A stretch of DNA of 51,115 bases, from the NCBI GenBank assembly GCA_029227215.1, contig JAQXZM010000050.1, positions 1-51,115 on the forward strand. The letters are read 5' to 3'. Positions 36,461 to 45,780 of this stretch are shown here, piece after piece. The translations under genes were made by a program, and so were the position numbers. Position 1 is the first letter of the stretch. Every line of letters begins with the position of its first letter. The stretch is from Bifidobacteriaceae bacterium (GTDB lineage: Bacteria; Actinomycetota; Actinomycetes; Actinomycetales; Bifidobacteriaceae). The notes beneath the pieces were generated by a model. That model worked only from the letters and a program-made list of their open reading frames with translations, did no database searches and had not been told where the DNA came from.

Positions 36461-37984
36461 ATGACGACCAATCGGCACTCATCGACGGGAGGACCAGGGA
36501 TGGCAGGCACAGCACCGAATGATCACGCGGCGCATGGCAATGCGAAGCCAGATGCGACACCTCAGGGACCGTTGCGTCGCACGCCATTGAGTCGGCTCGT
36601 GGACGCGGCGTCCCGTGCACGCACGTCTACCCGGTCCTTCGGCAAGGCGACGTTGAGTTCGGTCGCGCGGCTTGTGGCGTTGCTTTCCGTCATCGTCTTC
36701 GTCGCCCTGCGCGTCAGCGGCATGAGCACAGAGATGGCAGGCGGGTGCGTGTGCATCTTCGTGGGCATCACGCTCGGGTGGACGCTCATGACCGTCATCA
36801 TGAATGCCGCCGATACTGGCCATCCCAAGCCGGCGGTGAGCTCTCTCATCATGATGGCAGCCAGCATCATCGTCATGGGCGCCGGGGTCATCCTCGTGTG
36901 CGCGTCCCTCATGCCATGGGCATATGTGCTGCGCGGATTGCTTGGCGGCGTGCTTCTCATCGCCGGACTCGTATTCATCATCGCGCCATGGTGGCTCAGC
37001 CTCGTGAGCGATCTCGGTGCCGAGAAAGCCCGCGCCGCTCGGGAGGAGCTGCGCGCCGACTACGCGACGCAGCTGCATGATTCCGTGCTTCAGACCCTTG
37101 CCCTCATCCAGATGGATGCCGACGACCCGGTGAAGACTCGCGCTTTGGCTCGAGCACAAGAACGCGATCTGCGCGAATGGCTGTATGGCGATCCCGGGGC
37201 AGTGCTCAGCGGACCAGGCCGCGGCACATTGGGCGACTTCGCAAGCGAAGCAAGCCCTGTGGATGTTGCAGCGGTGGCAGACTCCGGGGCAGCCCCTGGC
37301 TCCAGGGTGCCTGCTGACCCAATGGCGGCAGGTGTTGAGACATCTGGCTCTGAGGCATCTGGTGCTGGGACATCTGAGGGCGGCGGAACGACTCCTGCAT
37401 CGGCGACCGAAGGCATTGCACGCAGTGGGGCTGTGACATCGAGCACGACACCAGGCAGGGCGATGCCAAGTGTGACGATGTCAGTCGCAGCGATGCCAGG
37501 TATGTTGTCGCCGTACTCGATGCCGGCCACGCTGTCGCGGGCGGTCAAGCTTGCCGCCGCCCAGGTGGAGGATTCGATGGAAGTGCCGATCGGTGTGGTC
37601 GTCGTAGGCGATTGCGCCATGACCCCGGCGCTTGCCGGCATGGTTGCCGCAGCCATGGAAGCCATGCGCAACGCGACTCGTCATGGGGCGCCTCCGATTT
37701 CCGTCTATGCGGAAGTCTCGGCAGAAGGTCTGGCGCCCGAGTCGTCCAACATGGTCATGCTCGGCGCCAATGAATCGGGTGCTCCGATGAGCAATGCCGA
37801 GGTGGAGATTTTTGTGCGCGATCATGGCGAGGGCTTCGATATCTCGCATCTGCCGGCCGGCCATCGCGGTGTCAAAGATTCCATCCTGGGGCGCATGGAA
37901 CGACTCGGCGGCACCGCGAGCATCGATTCCCGTCCCGGTTGGGGCACGGAAGTGCACCTTACATGCAGAGCGGGGCATCAATGA
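36461..37984 (+). CDS. NarL/LiaS-type sensor histidine kinase (PspC-domain associated)
   Basis: QLHDSVLQTLALIQM (H-box), VEIFVRDHGEGFDISHLPAGHRGVKDSILGRMERLGGTASIDSRPGWGTEVHL; divergent from the PspC gene. Confidence 0.88.
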   Translation: MTTNRHSSTGGPGMAGTAPNDHAAHGNAKPDATPQGPLRRTPLSRLVDAASRARTSTRSFGKATLSSVARLVALLSVIVFVALRVSGMSTEMAGGCVCIFVGITLGWTLMTVIMNAADTGHPKPAVSSLIMMAASIIVMGAGVILVCASLMPWAYVLRGLLGGVLLIAGLVFIIAPWWLSLVSDLGAEKARAAREELRADYATQLHDSVLQTLALIQMDADDPVKTRALARAQERDLREWLYGDPGAVLSGPGRGTLGDFASEASPVDVAAVADSGAAPGSRVPADPMAAGVETSGSEASGAGTSEGGGTTPASATEGIARSGAVTSSTTPGRAMPSVTMSVAAMPGMLSPYSMPATLSRAVKLAAAQVEDSMEVPIGVVVVGDCAMTPALAGMVAAAMEAMRNATRHGAPPISVYAEVSAEGLAPESSNMVMLGANESGAPMSNAEVEIFVRDHGEGFDISHLPAGHRGVKDSILGRMERLGGTASIDSRPGWGTEVHLTCRAGHQ

Positions 37985-38175
37985 CGATAATGGGAGACAG
38001 CAGAATCCGTCGGATGGCGGAACCAGCGGATAGCAGAATCTGGCGGATAGCAAATCGGAGGATGACAATAACCGACGGATGGCGGAATCCGATGGATGAA
38101 AGACCAGCGGATAGCAGAACCAGCGAATGGCGGAACTTCCGAATGGTGGGGATCGCCGAACTGCGAAAGCCAATG
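37985..38175. repeat. Degenerate repeat (GGCGGATAGCAGAAyCnGCGGATgGCGGAA) between histidine kinase and response regulator
   Basis: Multiple near copies of GGATAGCAGAA and GGATGGCGGAA read directly. Confidence 0.85.
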
Positions 38176-38206
38176 ATGGGAAGAGACATATGAAAGGGCG
38201 CATGAT

Positions 38207-39271
38207 ATGAGCGGCATGAACGGTACGGCCGATACAGGTCCTGACGATATGGGTCTTGACGGTACGGATATTGACGATACGGGTGGCATGAATGGCATGG
38301 CTGACCCGAGTGCGAAACGGCCTCAGAATCCGCAGGGAAACCCTGCGGATTCTCCCAGCGCATCTGATGATGTGCCTCGGGATGAGCCCCGCCGTGCGCC
38401 CCGCCATGTGCGGGTGGCGGTTGTGGACGACCATGAGATGTTCCGCCGTGGCGTCATCGACACGATCACCCCGGATTGCGACGTCGTGGGACAAGCGGCG
38501 ACCGTCGAGGAAGCAATACAGATGATCGGAGACACCCAGCCAGACGTTGTGCTGCTCGACGTGCATGTGCCCGGAGGCGAGGGCGGTGGTGGTGCCGAGA
38601 TCATTCTTAAATCCCTCAAGGCCGCCCCGCGCACACTGTATCTGGCGCTGTCCGTCTCCGACTCGCCCATCGACGTGGGATCGGTGATCCGTGCCGGCGC
38701 TCGCGGGTACGTGACCAAGACGATCACCGCCAGCGACCTGCTCGCCTCCATCCATCAGGTGGCGGAAGGCTATGCCGTGTTCAGCCCCCGCCTCGCCGGA
38801 TTCGTGCTCTCGGCATTGCGCCCCGAACCAGGCAGCCTTGCCAGCGCGGCGACCGCGGCGCACACATCCGATGCCGTGCGGAACGCCGTTTCCAAGAAGT
38901 CGGGCATGGTGGTCGCCACCGGTCCAGACAGCGTCGCCAATGGCGCATTCATCCAGGCCAACGACCCATTCGCCAGCGTGGCATCGGGGAGGGGCTCGGC
39001 AGCAGACCCGGCATCCACGGACGCAGCGCTAGCGGCAGCCGAAGCCGCCGCGGTCAAGGCCGAGGACGATGCCTCGCTCGATACGCTCACCCCGCGCGAA
39101 CAGCAGGTCATGCGCCTCATCGCGCGCGGCTACTCATACAAGGAGGTGGCCGCCGAGCTGTTCATCTCGGTCAAGACCGTGGAGACCCACGTCTCTGCCG
39201 TGCTGCGCAAACTCCAGTTATCCAACCGTGGCGAGCTCGCCCGCTGGGCGGCATACCGCCGCATCGTGTGA
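38207..39271 (+). CDS. LuxR/NarL-family response regulator
   Basis: RVAVVDDHEMFRRGVIDTI, DVVLLDVHVPGG; HTH LTPREQQVMRLIARGYSYKEVAAELFISVKTVETHVSAVLRKLQLSNRGELARWA. Confidence 0.93.
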   Translation: MSGMNGTADTGPDDMGLDGTDIDDTGGMNGMADPSAKRPQNPQGNPADSPSASDDVPRDEPRRAPRHVRVAVVDDHEMFRRGVIDTITPDCDVVGQAATVEEAIQMIGDTQPDVVLLDVHVPGGEGGGGAEIILKSLKAAPRTLYLALSVSDSPIDVGSVIRAGARGYVTKTITASDLLASIHQVAEGYAVFSPRLAGFVLSALRPEPGSLASAATAAHTSDAVRNAVSKKSGMVVATGPDSVANGAFIQANDPFASVASGRGSAADPASTDAALAAAEAAAVKAEDDASLDTLTPREQQVMRLIARGYSYKEVAAELFISVKTVETHVSAVLRKLQLSNRGELARWAAYRRIV

Positions 39272-39289
39272 GGTGCCGCCATGCAGATT

Positions 39290-39420
39290 GTGCACAATAC
39301 AGATCGGGCGCCAAACAGATCTGGCGCCAAACAGATCGGGCGCCAAACAAATCAGTCGCCGAACAAATCATGCGCCGAACAAATCATGCGCCATGCAGAT
39401 CGTCCGTCATGAGGTTCGTT
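39290..39420. repeat. Degenerate tandem repeat GGCGCCAAACAGATC / TGCGCCGAACAAATCA
   Basis: At least six consecutive 15-17-nt units visible. Confidence 0.9.
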
Positions 39421-39770
39421 CGTCATGCAAGTTGTGCGGATTGTCCATGATGCATGCAGGCCGTCCACAATACAGATGGTGCGTCATGCCATTCGTCGCT
39501 GTCATTCAGGGGCGTTGCTCACGACTGGAGCTCAGGGCCGCCATCCGTCGCTGTCGCTCAGGGCTGTCGCCTGCGCCTGTAGTCATGACCGTCGCGCAGC
39601 TGTCGCCTCGCAAGACGCGCCGAAGTCCGCATCGCGATCCGTGGTTTCGCCGCGTTTTGACCCTCGGTTAGCATTTCTGCATTGCGTATGCGTAAACTTA
39701 GCGTCGTATGACCTCCCGCGCTCGGTTTGGTGGGGGAGGAACGGTTATCTCTCGAGTAAAGGAGGAAAGC

Positions 39771-41690
39771 ATGGATCAGTCATCAGTGTTTGATTTGGCA
39801 GCCGAAGCCGCGGCGTCCAATGGAGGGAACAATGACCCGCTGCTGCCTCCAGCGCGTTTCGTGGGCGCTCCGCAGAAGCCGAGCAAGATGCCGTACTACA
39901 AGTACGTGGCATATGACAAGCAGGTGCCTTTCGACTACCCGCAGCGCACGTGGCCGACGAAGCGCCTTCACCGCGCTCCTCGCTGGTGCTCCGTCGACCT
40001 TCGCGATGGCAACCAGGCGTTGGTGAACCCGATGGATTCCGAGCGCAAGCTGCGCTTCTGGAACCTTCTCATCTCCATGGGCTACAAGGAGATCGAGGTC
40101 GGCTTCCCGTCCGCTTCCGAAACGGACTACGACTTCATCCGCATGCTCATCGAGCGCGAGCTCATCCCAGACGATGTCACGATCGCCGTGCTCACCCAGG
40201 CCCGCGAGCACCTGATTCGCAAGACCTACGAATCCTTGCGCGGCTGCAAGCACGCCATCGTGCACTTCTACAACTCCCTCTCCGTGCTCCAGCGCGAAGT
40301 CGTGTTCCGCAAGGACCGCGAAGGCTGCAAGAAGCTCGCAACCGACGCCGCCGAGCTGTGCAAGAAGCTCGAGAGCGAAGCCGAGGGCATCGATATCTCC
40401 TATGAGTACTCCCCGGAGTCCTTCACCGGCACCGAGCCGGAGTACGCCGCCGAGGTGTGCAATGCCGTCATCGACGTCATCAAGCCCACACCGGATCATC
40501 CGATGATCATCAACGTGCCCGCCACGGTCGAGATGACCACGCCGAACGTGTTTGCCGACGAGCTCGAGTACATGAACAACAACCTGAAGAACCGCGACTC
40601 CGTCGTGCTCTCCATCCACCCGCACAACGACTGCGGCATGGCCGTCGCCGCCACCGAGCTGGCGCTGCTCGCCGGCGTGGATCGCGTCGAAGGCTGCCTG
40701 CTCGGCAACGGCGAACGCACTGGCAACGTCGACCTCGTGAACCTCGGGCTCAACCTCCTCGTGCAGGGCATCGACCCGCAGGTCGACCTGTCGAATGTGC
40801 CGCAGATCCGCAAGACCGTGGAATATTGCAACCAGGTCAAGATTTCCGAGCGCCATCCCTACGCCGGCAACTTCGTGTTCACCGCCTTCTCCGGCTCCCA
40901 TCAGGACGCCATCAAGAAGGGCCTCGAAGCGCGCCAGGTGGCTGCGGAACGCGCCGGTGCAGACCTCGACAAGTCCGTGTGGCTCGTGCCCTATCTGCCG
41001 ATCGACCCCAAGGACATCGGCCGTTCCTACGAGGCCGTGATCCGCGTCAACTCGCAGTCCGGCAAGGGCGGCATGGCCTACCTGCTCAAGGTCAACCACA
41101 ACCTCGACCTGCCCAAGCGCCTCCAGATCGAATTCGAGAAGGTCGTGCAGCGCTACGCCGACGAGACGAAGCGCGAGGTCAAGGACGAAGACATCTGGCG
41201 CCTGTTCAAGAACGAGTACCTGCCCGTCGAGGAGAACGGCACCACCGCCGCCGGCCATGTGGTGGGCGATTCCGCCGACGAGTCCCTCAAGCCGTGGGGC
41301 CGCCTGAAGCTGCTCAACCTCCAGGTGAGCTCCGGCGAGGATGGCTCCGACACCGTGCTCAAGGTCAAGCTGCTTGACCGTGGTGCCGATTTGAAGAACC
41401 CGACCGAGCGTGTCATCTCCGGCGTGGGCAACGGCCCGATCGCCGCATTCGCCAGCGCGCTGAGCGTGCTGGGTCTCACGGTCTCCGTGAACGATTACGC
41501 CGAGCACACCACCGGTGCGGGCACGGATGCCGTCGCCGCCTCCTACGTGGAGTGCGAGATCGGCGAAGAGCCCGAGAGCGAGATCATCTGGGGCGTGGGC
41601 CTGGATTCCTCCACGACCACCTCGGCGCTCAAGGCCATCATCTCCGCAGTCAACCGCCACGAGCGCAAGTCCGCTCCCGCCGAGGAGTAG
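39771..41690 (+). CDS. leuA: 2-isopropylmalate synthase
   Basis: RTWPTKRLHRAPRWCSVDLRDGNQALVNPM, GNGERTGNVDLVNLGLNL; RBS GGAGGAAAGC. Confidence 0.97.
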   Translation: MDQSSVFDLAAEAAASNGGNNDPLLPPARFVGAPQKPSKMPYYKYVAYDKQVPFDYPQRTWPTKRLHRAPRWCSVDLRDGNQALVNPMDSERKLRFWNLLISMGYKEIEVGFPSASETDYDFIRMLIERELIPDDVTIAVLTQAREHLIRKTYESLRGCKHAIVHFYNSLSVLQREVVFRKDREGCKKLATDAAELCKKLESEAEGIDISYEYSPESFTGTEPEYAAEVCNAVIDVIKPTPDHPMIINVPATVEMTTPNVFADELEYMNNNLKNRDSVVLSIHPHNDCGMAVAATELALLAGVDRVEGCLLGNGERTGNVDLVNLGLNLLVQGIDPQVDLSNVPQIRKTVEYCNQVKISERHPYAGNFVFTAFSGSHQDAIKKGLEARQVAAERAGADLDKSVWLVPYLPIDPKDIGRSYEAVIRVNSQSGKGGMAYLLKVNHNLDLPKRLQIEFEKVVQRYADETKREVKDEDIWRLFKNEYLPVEENGTTAAGHVVGDSADESLKPWGRLKLLNLQVSSGEDGSDTVLKVKLLDRGADLKNPTERVISGVGNGPIAAFASALSVLGLTVSVNDYAEHTTGAGTDAVAASYVECEIGEEPESEIIWGVGLDSSTTTSALKAIISAVNRHERKSAPAEE

Positions 41691-41749
41691 CCGAGGAGTA
41701 AGCGTTCGGCGCTGGCTTGAGATGCCGATAATCTGACGCGCGATAGCAT

Positions 41750-41788
41750 GCGGGGCAGCTTGGTTGTTTCCAAGCTGCCCCGCTTTTC
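41750..41788 (+). terminator. Intrinsic terminator GCGGGGCAGCTTGG...CCAAGCTGCCCCGCTTTT
   Basis: 14-bp perfect stem plus T-run after leuA. Confidence 0.9.
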
Positions 41789-41799
41789 GTCATCTTTCC

Positions 41800-41866
41800 G
41801 TGCTGCGCTGTGTTGCGCTGCGCTGCGCTGTGTTGCGCTGCGTCGTGTTGCGCTGCGCTGTCCTGT
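41800..41866. repeat. Short tandem repeat of GCGCTGyGTT / TGCGCTGC units
   Basis: tgctgcgctgtgttgcgctgcgctgcgctgtgttgcgctgcgtcgtgttgcgctgcgctg. Confidence 0.9.
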
Positions 41867-41899
41867 GCCGACCCGCTCATGCACCGCAGTCCGTCGCCG

Positions 41900-44179
41900 T
41901 TACATCCCTCCGGCGGCGCCCCATGTGCCATCCGACCCTCCGGCCTTGCCCTTGTCAGTCGGCTGGGTGAACGCTTCGTCGGTGGTGCCCGCCAGCGCCT
42001 GCTTCATGTACTTGGCGTACAGCACGTTGGGGAATCCCTCGCCGTTCGAATATCCGCTCCACGAGGGCAGCGTCTGCGCCGACCCGTCCGAGCCGGGGTA
42101 CCAGATCGCGAACGTCGTCACCACGCTCGGCGTGTAGCCCACGATGCTCTCGGCGGTGTTGTCGTTGGCGGTGCCGGTCTTGCCTGCCATCGTGTGACCC
42201 ACGCTCGCGCCAGCCGCCCGCGCCGTGCCATACTGCATCGTGCCGCGCAGCGCCTGGGTGGCGAGGTTCGCCGTGTTCGCATCGAACACCTGCGTGCCGC
42301 TCGTTGGCGTCGCATACACCATCGTGCCCGCCGCGTCCTTCACGCTCCCCACGCAATGCAGGCTCATCTTCGTGCCTTGGTTCGCGATCGTGGCATAGGC
42401 CTGCGTGATGTCCTCCACGGTCACGCCGTCGATGCCGAGCGTGATGAACGGCGAATCGTCGCTCAGAGTGCTCGAGACGCCGGCATCGTGTGCGATCTGC
42501 GACACCGTGGCCGATCCCAGCTTTTCCGTGATGCGCATGAACACCGTGTTCACCGAATTCGCGGTGGCCTGGGTGAGCGTGATGTTGCCATAGCTCTTGT
42601 TCGCGTAGTTGGCGACCGGGCTTTGTAACCCGGCGAATGTCTGGGGCGAGTTCCCGTTGAAATACGTCGAATCCACGCTCACGCCGTTCTCGATCGCCCC
42701 GATGAGCGAGAACGCCTTCATCGTCGATCCCGGCTCGTAGAGCGCTTGCGTGGCGTTGTTGAGCTGCTTGGCCTGGTAGTCATCGCCCGCATAGACCGCG
42801 ATGATGGCGCCGGTGCGCGGGTCGGCGCTCATGCCACCCGTCTCGATGCCGGACGGTTCGCCCAACCCGTTCGTGGAGGGCGAGGCAACCTGCTGCATGA
42901 GCGCCTGCTTGTCCTTGTCGATCGTGGTGACGATCGTGTACCCGCCGTTGGCGACGTCCGCATCCTTGAAGGCATCGGTGGACTTGAGCTCGTCCTCGAC
43001 CATCGTGAGCAGGTAGCCGTTCGAACCGGTGAAATCGCTGGAGGTCGTGGCCGTGTAGTCGATAGTATCGGGCATCGTGGCGGCGCTCGCCTCCGCCTGG
43101 GTGAGGTAACCATCGTCCTTCATGATGGAGATGACGCGGTCGAAACGCTGCTGCGCCATAGTGGAATCCACCGCCGGGTCCCAGCTGTTGGGCGCGGGGA
43201 TGATGCCCGCGAGCAGCGCGGCCTGCGAAACCGTCAGCTGCGAGGCGGAGACCCCGAAGTACCGTTGCGCCGCCTCCTCGATGCCGTAAGCATCGCGCCC
43301 GAAGTAAATCGTGTTCATGTAATTGCACAGCACCGTGGACTTGCTTTGCGTCTGCGCGATCTTCAGGGCGAGCAGCGCCTCCTTGAGCTTTCCGGCGTAC
43401 GTCGTCGTTTCGCCCAAATAATAACGCTCCGCGTATTGCTGCGTGATGGTGGAACCGCCTTGGCGCGAGCCGGTGGTGACGTTATTGAACAGGGCACGCG
43501 CGATGCCCTTGAGATCGATGCCGCTGTCGGTCCAGAACGTGCGGTTCTCGGATGCCACGATCGCATTGCCCACGTAATCAGGCAGCGTGGAGCAGTCGAT
43601 GATGCGGCGGTTGTCGCCCGCCAGCTTGCCGATGGGCGTGGTGCCGTCGCTGTAATACACGGTGCTCGCCTGCGAGACGGCGAACGCATCTGGCTGGGGG
43701 ATCACGAGCGTGGCGTATTCGTACCCCAGGATTCCCAGGCATGCCGCCATGGCAAGAAGAAACGCGAGCACGATGCGGCGCAGCATCGGATGCCGGTGCT
43801 TGGGCGGAGCCTCGTGCACGAGTGCGCTGTTCGCCGCCAGTGTGCGTGCGCGACGCGGCGAAGCGGAGCGCTGCGCGGAGCCGCGTGGGGTTGCCCCATA
43901 CTGCGCTTCCCGACGCTGCCGGTATTGTCTCGATGAGGCGGCGCGAGACTGCGAGGCTTCGCGAGACTGCGAGGCGGCGCGAGACTGTTGCGTGCGCTGC
44001 GTCGCGTGCGCCGAGGAAACCGCCTTGCGCGGTTGCCGCGGCTGACGTGACCGTGATTGCCGCGGTTGCTGGCTCCTCTCCGCGTCGTGCGCCGATGATT
44101 GCGCATGCGCAGACGTCGGTGCATGCGCAGGGGAGTGCCTCCCCGAGGAGCTTGCGGTTCTGCGCGGTCTATCAGCCAT
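41900..44179 (-). CDS. Class A penicillin-binding protein (transglycosylase/transpeptidase)
   Basis: GT51 VASENRTFWTDSGIDLKGIARALFNNVTTGSRQGGSTITQQYAERYYLG; TP SxxK EPGSTMKAF; KTG GKTGTAND; low-complexity basic N-terminus. Confidence 0.94.
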   Translation of the reverse strand: MADRPRRTASSSGRHSPAHAPTSAHAQSSAHDAERSQQPRQSRSRQPRQPRKAVSSAHATQRTQQSRAASQSREASQSRAASSRQYRQRREAQYGATPRGSAQRSASPRRARTLAANSALVHEAPPKHRHPMLRRIVLAFLLAMAACLGILGYEYATLVIPQPDAFAVSQASTVYYSDGTTPIGKLAGDNRRIIDCSTLPDYVGNAIVASENRTFWTDSGIDLKGIARALFNNVTTGSRQGGSTITQQYAERYYLGETTTYAGKLKEALLALKIAQTQSKSTVLCNYMNTIYFGRDAYGIEEAAQRYFGVSASQLTVSQAALLAGIIPAPNSWDPAVDSTMAQQRFDRVISIMKDDGYLTQAEASAATMPDTIDYTATTSSDFTGSNGYLLTMVEDELKSTDAFKDADVANGGYTIVTTIDKDKQALMQQVASPSTNGLGEPSGIETGGMSADPRTGAIIAVYAGDDYQAKQLNNATQALYEPGSTMKAFSLIGAIENGVSVDSTYFNGNSPQTFAGLQSPVANYANKSYGNITLTQATANSVNTVFMRITEKLGSATVSQIAHDAGVSSTLSDDSPFITLGIDGVTVEDITQAYATIANQGTKMSLHCVGSVKDAAGTMVYATPTSGTQVFDANTANLATQALRGTMQYGTARAAGASVGHTMAGKTGTANDNTAESIVGYTPSVVTTFAIWYPGSDGSAQTLPSWSGYSNGEGFPNVLYAKYMKQALAGTTDEAFTQPTDKGKAGGSDGTWGAAGGM

Positions 44180-44283
44180 GCCCTCCACGATAATCCGCAT
44201 TGGGCACGGCGGCGATGTTTCAGCGGCGATGATTTGGTGTCAATGATTTGGTATCGATTGGCCGAGGCTGTAGCGTGGGAGGC

Positions 44284-45573
44284 GTGGAGACACTCGCTTT
44301 GCCGCTCGTGGAGGACCAGCCTGGCGCCGAGTACGCCGGACTGGCGTGCGTACTGACGGATTTCGTATGGATCGCCGCCATTATCGCGCTACTCATCATC
44401 TACCAGCGCCTGCTTTCCTGGGGTTACGGTCCCTACGCGCAATGCCCCCGGTGCGGGCAGCGGTACCAGTCGTGCGAGGCATATTGCCCAATCTGCGCGG
44501 CCACGAACGACGAGACCTACAGCCGCGTGCGCCATTCGAAGGCGGAGCCCCGCATACCTGAGGAATTCGCCAACGCACCCGAGCAATACGACTATGCGGT
44601 GGAGAAACGCAAACGCATCGAACGCGATTGCCTGCGCACCAGCCGCGCGAGCCGCCCCGTGCTTGCCGCGCTGGTGGCGGCACGCATCGCAATCTGGGTG
44701 GGTTTCTGCATCCTCATGCTCTGGTGGTTCAACAACCAGTTGAAAGGGCTCGATGACGGCATCGTCATATTGTGGTTCATCATCGTGCGCGACAACACGA
44801 ATTCCCTGGGGCTCTTCCTGTGCTGGTTCCTCTTCGAAATCGCGACCTCCTGCCTGCTGCTAGGCAATGGCGCGTGGACGCGCCAAGGGCCCGCGACGGG
44901 TGCCTCGCCGGTGCTGGTATGGCATTGGCGGGGCGAACTGCGCGGCATGCGGCCGGCATGGCGCGTGGTGGGATGGTATTGGGCCACGGAAGCGCTGGCC
45001 TGCATGTTCGTGTTGATGCCGTGGCTGTATGGCTACATGTATGTGCGGCATCCGCTGCGCCACGCGGGGCTCATCCCCGACACCTGGCATGTGACGTCCG
45101 TGGTGCTCGCCGCCGAGCTGGGGATGTATGTGCTCAACACCCTGTGCTACCTGCTGTCGGTGCGCGTGGGCTATGTGGTGAACGACGTGCGGCTCACCGT
45201 GCCCCGCGGCGGCTGGGAGGACCTCGAGCACGATTTCCGCGAGACCGCCGCCGACGTGAACGATGCGGCGGCAAGCGGCGCGGCGACAATGCCGGGTGCT
45301 GCCTCCGAGTGGACGCTGGGCGGTGCCGGGGCGACGTATCCCGTGACGGCAACGTTCTTCCCGGATGCGCCGGCGGTGGCCGAACCAGCTGCCGCGCCCG
45401 GTACTGCCGCATCCGACGCCTCCGCACCTGGAATATCGTCCCCCGGTGCCTCTTCGCCAGGTGCCTCCGCGCCAGACGCCTCCACACCCAACTCCTCTTC
45501 AACAGGTACTTCCACGCCCAGCGCACCCGCTGAAGGCAGCGATTGGTATGGCACCTGGTTCGGCAAGCAGTGA
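44284..45573 (+). CDS. Multi-TM membrane protein with zinc ribbon, disordered Ser/Pro-rich tail
   Basis: CPRCGQRYQSCEAYCPIC; several TM helices; GTG start METLALPL. Confidence 0.75.
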   Translation: METLALPLVEDQPGAEYAGLACVLTDFVWIAAIIALLIIYQRLLSWGYGPYAQCPRCGQRYQSCEAYCPICAATNDETYSRVRHSKAEPRIPEEFANAPEQYDYAVEKRKRIERDCLRTSRASRPVLAALVAARIAIWVGFCILMLWWFNNQLKGLDDGIVILWFIIVRDNTNSLGLFLCWFLFEIATSCLLLGNGAWTRQGPATGASPVLVWHWRGELRGMRPAWRVVGWYWATEALACMFVLMPWLYGYMYVRHPLRHAGLIPDTWHVTSVVLAAELGMYVLNTLCYLLSVRVGYVVNDVRLTVPRGGWEDLEHDFRETAADVNDAAASGAATMPGAASEWTLGGAGATYPVTATFFPDAPAVAEPAAAPGTAASDASAPGISSPGASSPGASAPDASTPNSSSTGTSTPSAPAEGSDWYGTWFGKQ

Positions 45574-45780
45574 CCGCCATTGTGTTCCGGCGTGCCCCGT
45601 CTCCCTGCCATGCTCCGCTAGATTCTGCTGATACGTATGCTTCGCCCGCACCTTGCCGCTTCGAAATCTGTGGGTTTTGTAAAAGAATCCTCCCGTTCTG
45701 GTAGCGCGGTGCGGTTATTCGGCGGAATGGAGTAAGCTACGAAACGGTATAATTACAACTCATCTCGCGAGGGAGTTTAT

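Noticed and set aside
39290-39420. CRISPR-like array
   Set aside because: Contiguous drifting 15-17-bp units with no spacers.
39783-41660. 625-aa minus-strand ORF
   Set aside because: Antisense shadow of leuA.
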